Part shown: positions 33,649-40,797 of the stretch, piece by piece
Layout of the letters: each line of letters opens with the position of its first letter
Position numbering within the stretch: position 1 is the first letter of the stretch
NCBI RefSeq assembly: GCF_913063425.1
Contig: NZ_CAJXYK010000045.1
Span: forward strand, 1-49,338
Length of the DNA: 49,338 nt
Direction of reading: 5' to 3'
From: an uncultured Thiohalocapsa sp.
Lineage (GTDB): Bacteria > Pseudomonadota > Gammaproteobacteria > Chromatiales > Chromatiaceae
Made by a program: the position numbers and the translations under genes
The notes under the pieces: generated by a model
The model's database searches: none
The model's input: the letters and a program-made list of their open reading frames with translations, nothing else
Told to the model about the DNA's origin: nothing

Positions 33649-33750
33649 AGGAGCGGCATCCCTGCCGCGACGGTGGCGTCGGCGGTTATCGCGGCGAGGA
33701 TGCCGCTCCCACAGCAGAGGGAAGTCATCGCGGCGAGGCTGCCGCTCCCT
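33649..33750. repeat. Three-copy REP cluster between convergent genes
   Basis: AGGAGCGGCATCCCTGCCGCG (from 33649) followed by two inverted copies, ATCGCGGCGAGGATGCCGCT (from about 33688) and ATCGCGGCGAGGCTGCCGCT (from about 33727). Same family as at 13199-13357. It lies exactly between the 3' ends of dsbA and the DUF3482 gene, where REPs often serve as transcript ends. Confidence 0.75.
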
Positions 33751-33752
33751 CG

Positions 33753-35282
33753 TCAGAGGTGAATGCGCGTATTCACGTCGCTGGTGGACAGGCTGCGCAG
33801 GATGCTGTTGATGATCTCGCGGCTCTTCTCCTCGTGCGGGGTGTCGTCCTTGCCCTTGCGGGCAGCGGCGAAGAACCTGGCCAGGGTGCGGTGGTCCTCG
33901 GCGCTCAGGCTCTCGGTGAAGCCCCGCTTGCGCCCGAGCTCCCGGTCCGGAACGCGGTTGGGCGCCGCCTCGTCCGCGGCCTGTCGGCCGTGGGCCCAGT
34001 TCATGGCCCGAGCGGCGTAGAGAATGATCCGGTCCAGCAGCACGAAGGGAAAGCGCGGGTTGGTGACCGGCCCTATGGAGAAGCGCTCCACGCCGAGGGT
34101 GCGCTGGATGTCCACCTTGGCCAGCGCGGCGCCGCCCAGCACGCCCAGGGCGCCGCCCACCAGTCCGCCGATGAGGGCGCCGGTGCCGAAGGACAGGCCG
34201 CCCACGCCCAGGTCGATGGCGCCGCCGGAGACGGCGCCGGCGGCCGCACCGGCAATGGCCAGTTGGCGCTGACGCAGCCCCAGGGCCTCTTCCACCTCCT
34301 CCGAAAACAGATCCTTGGCCAACAGTGACGTCGGCGGCAGGTCCCAGACGTTGTGCCGGAAGTGCCGGCGGATGGCCTGCTGCGCGTCCACCTCCAGCTG
34401 GCGCAGGGCCTGTTGCAGGGCCTCGGTGAGCTGGCGCTGAATGGCATCGCGCTGATCGTCGGAGGCGATGTCGTCCACCTTGACGACCCGGGTGACGCGC
34501 TTGGTCAGCGCGTCCTTCATGAGCTGGACGATGGTGTCGGTGCTCTGCTCGATGCGCCGCGCCCAGTCCTCGCGGAAGGCCCGGATGGTCTCCTCCAGCA
34601 TGGGCTCCCAGCGCTGGTCGATGGTCTTGAGGGCGCCCAGCAGGGCGAGGCGCTCGGCATAGGTGGCGCGGTGGGCGTTGAACTCGCGCACCGAGTTGAA
34701 GGACTTGTTCAGCGCGTCCTGCCACGCCGGCATGTGCTTCGTGAATTTGCTCAGGTTGTTCAGGATGGCCATGCGCGGGCGCCCGGTGAGACGCAGCAGC
34801 TCCATCTCGGTGCGGTCCTTCTCTTTGATGCGCTTGGAGCCGTCCACCACCAGGATGATGCCGGCGCCGTCGGCCACGGGGCGGAGCAGGGCGCAGTCGT
34901 GGCTGAACATGGGGTCGTCGCCGTAGGCGGCGAGGAAGGCGCCGGCGAGGTCCGGCTCGTCCGCATGGGCCTGGAACCATTCCAGGATGTCGCTCGGATT
35001 CTGGAAGCCCGGTGTGTCCACGAACATCATGACGGTCCGGCCGTCGATGATCACCGGATACTCATCCGTGGTGGTGGTGGTGCCGGCGCGCTTGTCGATG
35101 GCGATGCGGTCGTTCTCGGTAAGGGTTGCCACCACCGACGACTTGCCCGCATTCGGGTGGCCCATGATGGCCAGCACCGGCACCTGGTCGGCGGCGTCCA
35201 CGGCGTGCCTCGGCCGCGCGCCCGCGCGCTCGCTGCTGCCCTGTCGCCTGGGCATCTGGACGCGGCCTGCGCTTGCCATCAC
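33753..35282 (-). CDS. GTPase with DUF3482 domain
   Basis: 509 residues. An N-terminal Era/YfjP-like GTPase domain: P-loop GHPNAGKSS (41-49), TTTTTDEYPVII switch I, and DTPGF (89-93). The usual N-K-x-D is not evident (the region reads AILNNLSKF). The rest is DUF3482: helical, with a Gly/Ala-rich hydrophobic stretch (AIAGAAAGAVSGGAIDLGVGGLS, ALIGGLVGGALGVLGGAAL) that may insert in or press on the membrane. Its start overlaps the stop of the DUF2868 gene (ATGA). The pair is conserved in proteobacteria; its role is not established. Probably a membrane-associated GTPase acting with its neighbour. Confidence 0.85.
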   Translation of the reverse strand: MMASAGRVQMPRRQGSSERAGARPRHAVDAADQVPVLAIMGHPNAGKSSVVATLTENDRIAIDKRAGTTTTTDEYPVIIDGRTVMMFVDTPGFQNPSDILEWFQAHADEPDLAGAFLAAYGDDPMFSHDCALLRPVADGAGIILVVDGSKRIKEKDRTEMELLRLTGRPRMAILNNLSKFTKHMPAWQDALNKSFNSVREFNAHRATYAERLALLGALKTIDQRWEPMLEETIRAFREDWARRIEQSTDTIVQLMKDALTKRVTRVVKVDDIASDDQRDAIQRQLTEALQQALRQLEVDAQQAIRRHFRHNVWDLPPTSLLAKDLFSEEVEEALGLRQRQLAIAGAAAGAVSGGAIDLGVGGLSFGTGALIGGLVGGALGVLGGAALAKVDIQRTLGVERFSIGPVTNPRFPFVLLDRIILYAARAMNWAHGRQAADEAAPNRVPDRELGRKRGFTESLSAEDHRTLARFFAAARKGKDDTPHEEKSREIINSILRSLSTSDVNTRIHL

Positions 35283-37405
35283 TCTGCCTCCTCGGCGGGG
35301 CCCGCCAGCATCTCCAGGCGCAGGTAGGGGTCACCCAGCTGCTCCAGCTTGTGCTGCCAGTCCTGGAAGTCGAACTCCGCGAGCGGCGGCAGGGGGTCGT
35401 CGCCGTCCGGATCTCCCACCAGCACCAGCAGCAGCTGTGCATGCTCACCCGCCGCCGCGCGCACCGCACGCAGAAAGCGCAGCGTCTCGGTGATGGGCGG
35501 CTGCGAGCCGTCCGAGAGCAGTGCCACCCGGGCGGGTGGCGCCTGCCACTCGGCGGCTTCGATCATGCTGAGCGCCTGATTGGCCATGGCGCTGCCGCCG
35601 CCGAAGGTGGCGCTGCCCGCCACCCGCCAGCCGGAATGGCCATGCAGCAGCTGCTGCAGGCGGGCATGGTCGTCGGGCTCCAGCATGTCCGCAACATCCA
35701 CGTGCATCAGCAGCAGGCAGGCATCCGGGGCGATGGCGGCCTCGCCCCTGGCTCTGCGCAGGTCCCCTGCGGGCACTGGAGGAGTGGGGGCTGGGGGAGT
35801 GGGGGCTGGCGACCCAGCGGCTGCGGGCTCCGGGGCTTGCGGCGGCGTGGCCGGTGTCGGCGAGGACGCCGGGGGCGGCGCCTTGGCCTGCGCGGCTTCG
35901 CCGGCGGCGGGCTTGGCACGCGCCGCCGGGGCACTCGGCTGGGGCTGCGGCGCTTTCTCGGCGGGTGCTCTGCCCTTGGGCTCAGGCGCCGCCGCCGGGC
36001 GTTGCGGGGGCTGCCGCGTCGGTGCCGTTGGGCGGGGCTTTGTCCCGGCTGCCGGGGCTGGCGACCCGCCACCGGTGCGCGCAGCGGACGTGGGTGTGGC
36101 GGCGCTCGTGGGCGGCTGCGCCTGCTTCGGAGGTGCCGGGGTGGTCGCTGCCGGCGGCGGCTCTGCACGCGGCGCTGCACGCGGGACGTTCTTCGGCGTC
36201 AGCGGCCCCGGGATCGGCATCTCCGGGCCGTGGCCGCTGCCGCCGGCCGTCTCCAGCTGCGGCGTGATCATGCGGGCGTAGAGCGCCTGTGTGCGCTGGT
36301 GCGTGAACGGCAGCGCGGCGAGGGTGCGGCGCACCGTCAGCACCGACACCCCGAGCAGCACGAGCCGCGGCAGCAGGCCATAGGTGAAGACCGCGAGCGC
36401 GAGGAACCAGCGCCAGGAGCGCAGGTGCGCTGCGTCCATGATGAACAGCGGGTCCTTCAGGCTGATGCGGGTGCCTTGCACCTGCTCCAGCGTCGGCAGG
36501 CCGGTGCCCTCGCCGAGCAGCCAGGACCAGGGCAGGGCGATGATGTGCGCGAGCGCGTGGATGGTGCCGGGCTGCACGTCCAGCGCCGAGCCCCAGCCGA
36601 AGGCCAGGTCGGTGAACCATTCCAGCGCGACGGTGGTCAGGATGGCGCCGACATTGAAGCCGATGCCGAAGAGCTGGGCCGGAATCAGCATCGGCAGGTA
36701 GGCGGCCGGGCCGTACAGGGCGAAGTGACCCGAGAGCAGCCCCTGCCGCGCCTTGGCCTGCTCGCGCACGTCGGGCGGCAGATGCGCCAGGCGCTGGCGC
36801 TGCACCCAGCGTGCGGCGGCGCCGAACATGGGCTTCAGCAGATGGCTGATGAGGGAGAGGTCCTGCACCGCTGTCTGCACCGCGCGCGAGCGCCGGCTGT
36901 ACCAGGCCGCGGCGGTGCCTGCCAGCAGCAGCACCTGCAGAATCACCAGGACGAAGACGTACCAGGAGACATTCACCGGCTGGTCGCCCTCGTACTGGAG
37001 CAGGGCGGAGGCGACGCCGATGCCGGCCATGAAGCCCAGCACCGAGAGGCCGATGGCGACCAGCCGCTGCCCGCGGGCGAAGGCGGAGCCCGGCAGCAGG
37101 GCGCGGATGGCCGGGTCCTCGCCGCCGCGGCGGATGCCGAGCCAGCGGCGCAGCGCCGCGCTGCGGTGCGCGGGCGTGTGCTCCGGTGCGCGGATCTCAG
37201 CGGCGATGCGCTCGCGGTACAGACGGCGGTCGCGCTCGGCGAGCCGTTTACGCTCTGCGGGGTCCCCGCGCATGCGCTGCTCGTCGCGGTCCACGTAGTA
37301 ATCGAAGTCCAGCAGGTCCGGCAGACGCCAGCGCGTGGTGTCCGGCTCCAGGTCGGCCGACGGATGCGCGGCCGGTTCTCGGCCGGTGTGGACAGCGGGT
37401 TCCAT
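35279..37405 (-). CDS. DUF2868 membrane protein with long Pro/Ala linker
   Basis: 708 residues from the ATG at 37405 (MEPAVHTGRE). It begins with LPDLLDFDYYVDRDEQR and GDPAERKRLAERDRRLYRERI. Membrane segments include LVAIGLSVLGFMAGIGVASALL, FVLVILQVLLLAGTAAAWY, LPMLIPAQLFGIGFNVGAILT and FLALAVFTYGLLPRLVLLGV. A cytoplasmic region of about 160 residues made almost only of Pro, Ala, Lys and Thr follows, then a folded C-terminal domain (ACLLLMHVDVADML ... VALLSDGSQPPITETLRFLRAV). DUF2868 proteins are encoded with DUF3482 GTPases, as here. A GTG at 37540 extends the frame, but a promoter-like -10 abuts it, so the later start is preferred. Confidence 0.82.
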   Translation of the reverse strand: MEPAVHTGREPAAHPSADLEPDTTRWRLPDLLDFDYYVDRDEQRMRGDPAERKRLAERDRRLYRERIAAEIRAPEHTPAHRSAALRRWLGIRRGGEDPAIRALLPGSAFARGQRLVAIGLSVLGFMAGIGVASALLQYEGDQPVNVSWYVFVLVILQVLLLAGTAAAWYSRRSRAVQTAVQDLSLISHLLKPMFGAAARWVQRQRLAHLPPDVREQAKARQGLLSGHFALYGPAAYLPMLIPAQLFGIGFNVGAILTTVALEWFTDLAFGWGSALDVQPGTIHALAHIIALPWSWLLGEGTGLPTLEQVQGTRISLKDPLFIMDAAHLRSWRWFLALAVFTYGLLPRLVLLGVSVLTVRRTLAALPFTHQRTQALYARMITPQLETAGGSGHGPEMPIPGPLTPKNVPRAAPRAEPPPAATTPAPPKQAQPPTSAATPTSAARTGGGSPAPAAGTKPRPTAPTRQPPQRPAAAPEPKGRAPAEKAPQPQPSAPAARAKPAAGEAAQAKAPPPASSPTPATPPQAPEPAAAGSPAPTPPAPTPPVPAGDLRRARGEAAIAPDACLLLMHVDVADMLEPDDHARLQQLLHGHSGWRVAGSATFGGGSAMANQALSMIEAAEWQAPPARVALLSDGSQPPITETLRFLRAVRAAAGEHAQLLLVLVGDPDGDDPLPPLAEFDFQDWQHKLEQLGDPYLRLEMLAGPAEEAE

Positions 37406-37540
37406 GGCGGTTGGGCGGTGGCTGGCGTGGGTGCTGTGGCCGGGATTGCTGTGCGGCGCTGTTGGGCTGCGCTGGTGGACGGCGGCGCCACCGGCGGACG
37501 GCTGCGGCGGTGGTCGGTTGGGCTCCACCGCCTGCGGCAC

Positions 37541-37568
37541 GTTATACCTTGCTTCTGCCGCCGATCAA
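37541..37568 (-). promoter_or_regulatory. Candidate promoter of the DUF2868-DUF3482 operon
   Basis: On the minus strand, TTGATC (37563-37568), a 16-bp spacer and TATAAC (37541-37546). Transcription would start near 37534, inside the GTG-initiated longer frame, which supports the ATG at 37405 as the real start and gives a leader of about 130 nt. Confidence 0.5.
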
Positions 37569-37656
37569 GGGCTGGGCCCGATTGTGCGGCGGCGGGGGCG
37601 GCAGCGTGCGCCGCTTCCGGGCAGAATGATGGGGTCAAGCGCGGAGACATGCACCG

Positions 37657-38718
37657 ATGCCGAGTAACGGACCAGACCAGTCGCAGCCGCAGTCCGCGGG
37701 CCAGGCCCGCCGTCGCGGCGGCAGTGCGGCCGGCACCGCCCCCGCCGCCCTGTTGCAGGCGCTGGACGAGCGCCCGGATGCGGAGCGCCTCAGCGAGGCG
37801 CTGGCCCACCGCCATTACCGCGTCGTCGCGCGTGCGGCCGAGGTCGCCGCCGATGGCCTGCACTATGCGCTGGAGCCTGCGCTGATGGATGCCTTCCGCC
37901 GCTTTGCGGCGCTGGATCACAAGCGGGACCCGGGCTGCCTGGCCAAGGGTGCCATCGCCCGCGCGCTGGTGGCCCTGGACTGCCTGGACGCGACCTTCTA
38001 CCGGGAGGGCATCGCGCTGCGTCAGCCGGAGCCCGTCTGGGGCGGCAGCGTCGACACCGCCGCGGACGTGCGCGCCAGCTGCGCTATGGGGCTTGCCGCC
38101 AGCGGCGACGCGGATGCGCTGGCGGACCTGGTGGATCTGCTGGTGGACCCTGAGCATCGGGTCCGCGCCGGCGCCGTCCGCGCCATCGGCTGCACCGAGC
38201 CGCGGGCCGCCGAGGCGGTGCTGCGTACCAAGGCCCTGCTCGGCGACGCGGAGCCGGAGGTCACCGGCGAGTGCTTCCGCAGCCTGCTCGGGCTGGCGCC
38301 GGAGACGGCACCGGCCTTCGTGGGCCGCTGGCTGGACGAGGCGCCGCCTTCGGACCCGGTGCTCGCGGAGCTGGCGGCCCTGGCCCTCGGCGAGTCCAAG
38401 CTCGATGCCGCCGTCGACCTGCTGCGCCGGCGCTGGGAGGCGGAGCCGCTGCGCAGTGACCGTGACCGGACTCTGCTGCGCGCCGCCGCCCTGGCGCGCA
38501 CGCCCCGGGCACTCGACTGGCTGACGACGCTCGCGGCGGACGCGGATGCGGGCACCGCGCGCCGGGTCATCGAGGAGCTCGGTGTGCACCGGGGCCACCG
38601 CCGCGTCGCGCAGGCGCTCCACGAGCGGCTGGCGCAGCGCGGCGATGCGGCCTTGCTCGCGGTCTTCGAGACGCACTTCGGCGGCGGGCGCGATGGCACC
38701 GGGGGCACGCGGACATGA
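37657..38718 (+). CDS. HEAT-repeat (PBS-lyase-like) protein coupled to the PYP ligase gene
   Basis: 353 residues, all helical and soluble. HEAT-like repeats are visible: DVRASCAMGLAASGDADALADLVDLL, then HRVRAGAVRAIGCTEPRAAEAVL, then PEVTGECFRSLLGLAPETAP and more toward the C-terminus (ARRVIEELGVHRGHRRVAQAL). Some HEAT-repeat proteins of the 'PBS lyase' type (CpcE/CpcF) attach or detach chromophores; others are plain scaffolds. The stop overlaps the ATG of the 4-coumarate:CoA-ligase-like gene (ATGA), so the two are made together. A role in chromophore handling for the PYP photoreceptor nearby is a hypothesis. The N-terminus (Gln/Ser/Arg-rich, about 25 residues) is disordered. Confidence 0.75.
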   Translation: MPSNGPDQSQPQSAGQARRRGGSAAGTAPAALLQALDERPDAERLSEALAHRHYRVVARAAEVAADGLHYALEPALMDAFRRFAALDHKRDPGCLAKGAIARALVALDCLDATFYREGIALRQPEPVWGGSVDTAADVRASCAMGLAASGDADALADLVDLLVDPEHRVRAGAVRAIGCTEPRAAEAVLRTKALLGDAEPEVTGECFRSLLGLAPETAPAFVGRWLDEAPPSDPVLAELAALALGESKLDAAVDLLRRRWEAEPLRSDRDRTLLRAAALARTPRALDWLTTLAADADAGTARRVIEELGVHRGHRRVAQALHERLAQRGDAALLAVFETHFGGGRDGTGGTRT

Positions 38719-39944
38719 GCCCGCACGATCCGCCGCTCGCCCCCTGGTGGCGACCGCGTTGGGTGCGCGCGGTGCTCGCGGACCTGTTGCGCGACGAGCT
38801 GCGCCGGCTGCGCCCGGGTGCCGTGCCCGCGGTGCCGTCTCCGGTGGTGTCGCCGGATGCCCCGGATGCTTCGAATGCCCCGGACTCCGGGGACCCACTG
38901 GCGGAGCTGGCACTCGACTCCATCGAGCTCCTCGACCTGGCCACGGCCGTGTCGCTGCGCTTCGGGCTGCACCACCATGACCTTGACCGGCGGCTGCTGG
39001 CCGAGCCGCGACTCGCCACCTGGGCCGAGACGGTCATCGAGGGGCGCTGCCGGGACGACGCATACATCGCGTTCTTCACCTCCGGCTCCACGGGCCGCCC
39101 GCAACGGTGCCCCCACGAGATGGCCGCGCTGGTGCAGGAGGTGACGCACTGGGCCGGGCAGCTGGGCACGCCGCGCCGCGTGCTGCGCGCCGTGCCCTGC
39201 CACCACATCTACGGCTTCCTGTTCACCGTGATGCTGCCGGCGCAGCTCGGCATCGACGTCATCGACGTGCGCGGGGCGCTCCCCGCCGGTGTCCTCGCCC
39301 GCACCGAGCCCGGGGATCTGCTGGTGGGGCACCCGGGCTTTTTTGCCCTGGCTGCCGCGGATGCCGGGGCCGCGGCGAATGTCCGTGCCGTCACCTCCAC
39401 GGGCCAGTGCCCGGACTTCGTCTGGGCGGCGTTGGCCGACGCCGGGGTGAGCCGGGTGCTGGAGGTTTACGGCAGCAGTGAATGCGCCGGTATCGGCAGC
39501 CGCTTGAGCGCTGCAGCGCCCTTCACGCTGCTGCCCTGGTGGATTCCCGAGCCTGGCCGGGCGCGTCTGCTGCGCACGCTGGGCGAGCCCTGCATCGCGC
39601 AGGACCGTTGGGAATGGGTGGATCGCCGCCGCTTTCGCGTGCACGGGCGCCTGGATGGGGCCGTGCAGGTGGCGGGCGAGAACGTCTTCCCGGGCCGGGT
39701 CCGGGACGTGCTGCTGACCCACCCGGCGGTGGCGGATGCGGCAGTGCGCCCCTTCGGCGAAGACGTTGCCGTCAGGTTGAAGGCCTTTGTGGTGCCCGCG
39801 GACCCGGATGCGGATGCGCTGGCGCTGCGCCGGGCACTCGACCCCTGGCTCGCGGCGCGGCTGCGCCCGGCGGAGCGCCCACGGCGCATCGACGTGGGCG
39901 CGAGCCTGCCGCAGACGCCCGCCGGCAAGCCGGCGGATTGGTGA
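38715..39944 (+). CDS. pcl: 4-coumarate:CoA ligase, photoactive-yellow-protein type (probable)
   Basis: A 409-residue AMP-forming ligase, shorter than usual acyl-CoA synthetases and near the roughly 390 residues of the PYP-activation family. The A3 loop is FFTSGSTGRPQRCPHE, followed by VPCHHIYGFLFTVMLP, TSTGQCPD, EVYGSSECAGIGSR (A5), GRLDGAVQVAGENVFP (A8) and PAGKPADW with the A10 Lys. HHIYGFLFT and GAVQV-G-NVFP are, as I recall them, features of the PYP-linked ligases. The N-terminus holds ELALDSIELLDLATAV, which resembles a carrier-protein Ser site (S69) but may just be the family's own N-terminal domain. Activating p-coumarate as CoA thioester for the PYP Cys of the nearby photoreceptor fits the context. 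No tyrosine ammonia-lyase is in the window. An aryl/acyl ligase of other specificity is the alternative. Confidence 0.72.
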   Translation: MSPHDPPLAPWWRPRWVRAVLADLLRDELRRLRPGAVPAVPSPVVSPDAPDASNAPDSGDPLAELALDSIELLDLATAVSLRFGLHHHDLDRRLLAEPRLATWAETVIEGRCRDDAYIAFFTSGSTGRPQRCPHEMAALVQEVTHWAGQLGTPRRVLRAVPCHHIYGFLFTVMLPAQLGIDVIDVRGALPAGVLARTEPGDLLVGHPGFFALAAADAGAAANVRAVTSTGQCPDFVWAALADAGVSRVLEVYGSSECAGIGSRLSAAAPFTLLPWWIPEPGRARLLRTLGEPCIAQDRWEWVDRRRFRVHGRLDGAVQVAGENVFPGRVRDVLLTHPAVADAAVRPFGEDVAVRLKAFVVPADPDADALALRRALDPWLAARLRPAERPRRIDVGASLPQTPAGKPADW

Positions 39945-39958
39945 GCCGCGGCGACGGC

Positions 39959-39979
39959 CCGGCGCGCGCGCCGCGCCGG
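39959..39979. terminator. Hairpin between convergent genes
   Basis: CCGGCGCG and CGCGCCGG (8-bp perfect stem, 5-base loop) in the 59-bp gap between the ligase gene and the convergent PAS gene. It could end transcription from both sides. No T-run on either strand. Confidence 0.35.
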
Positions 39980-40003
39980 CCCCGGTCCTGCGCAAGCACC
40001 GGC

Positions 40004-40702
40004 TCAGTGTGCCTGCGCTGCCGCCCCGATCCGTATCTCCGGCAGCGGCTCCGGCGCGCCGTCGAGCTCGCGCACCACGGCCGTGTAGACCAGCCAGCCG
40101 CCCACATGCACTTCAGTGACCGACAGGGACAGGTCCACCTGCGTGCCGTCGCGCCGACGACCCGGTGCGCGGTGGCGGCCCACCAGCACCGGCGGCAGGC
40201 CGACATCCGGGTGCGCCTGCATCTCTGCCTCCAACCGCTCACGCAGGGGCGGCGGGAACAGCAGCGGGAAGGGCTGCCCCTTCAGCTCTGCGGCGCGAAA
40301 ACCGAAGATCCGCTCGGCGGCGGCGTTCATGCCCACCACCCGCCCGGCGGCGTCGACGTGGATGGCGCCGTCCAGCATGTTGTCAACGATGGCGCGATTG
40401 CGCGCGCGGCTCTCGGCATAGAGCGCCAGCCGACGCTCATAACGGGTCACGGTCCACAGGCAGAGCGCGCAGGCGGCGGCCACCGTGCCCAGGAGCAGCA
40501 GCAGAAAGGGCTCCAGCAGGGTCGCGGGGGGGAGCCACCAGAGCGTCGGCGCGGCTGCCGTGGCCTGCGCGAGGCCACCTGCGACCCCGAGTGCCCCGAC
40601 AGCGCCGGCCGCCAGCAGCACGGCGACGCCCGCTGCGACGAAATGGTAGAAGCGGAACCCGCCGGCGGAGGCCGCGAAGACGCTGGTGGATCTGTGTGTC
40701 AT
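40004..40702 (-). CDS. Membrane PAS-domain protein without output domain
   Basis: 232 residues. Two membrane segments near the N-terminus (HFVAAGVAVLLAAGAVGALGVAG and LLEPFLLLLLGTVAAACALCLWTV), then a cytoplasmic PAS domain (about residues 95-215) with NRAIVDNMLDGAIHVDAAGRVVGMNAAAERIFGF and LKGQPFPLLFPPPLRE, and ending YTAVVRELDGAPEPL. No kinase, GGDEF or other output follows; the stop is genuine. It is encoded 95 bp downstream of the PYP-phytochrome gene on the same strand, so may be cotranscribed and act as a partner sensor. The ATG at 40702 lacks a strong ribosome-binding site. PAS fold secure, role unknown. Confidence 0.75.
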   Translation of the reverse strand: MTHRSTSVFAASAGGFRFYHFVAAGVAVLLAAGAVGALGVAGGLAQATAAAPTLWWLPPATLLEPFLLLLLGTVAAACALCLWTVTRYERRLALYAESRARNRAIVDNMLDGAIHVDAAGRVVGMNAAAERIFGFRAAELKGQPFPLLFPPPLRERLEAEMQAHPDVGLPPVLVGRHRAPGRRRDGTQVDLSLSVTEVHVGGWLVYTAVVRELDGAPEPLPEIRIGAAAQAH

Positions 40703-40797
40703 GGGGCACGAGCCGATGACGCGCTGAATACGTCGATTGTAGTGATCTGCGCGGCGCTGCCGTTGAGCCCGGTCCCGAAATGCGCTTGCTGCTGTGG

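Noticed and set aside
35273-37885. Plus-strand frame of 870 codons opposite the DUF2868 gene
   Set aside because: Low-complexity Arg/Gly/Ala/Leu composition, a mirror of the Pro/Ala linker coding. The minus strand shows membrane helices, a coupled partner gene and a promoter.
38715-39944. Ligase gene as the start of an aryl-polyene or polyketide cluster because of its carrier-like D-S-I-E-L
   Set aside because: No ketosynthase, dehydratase, acyl-carrier or thioesterase genes are nearby. The PYP-linked ligase identity explains the neighbours better.
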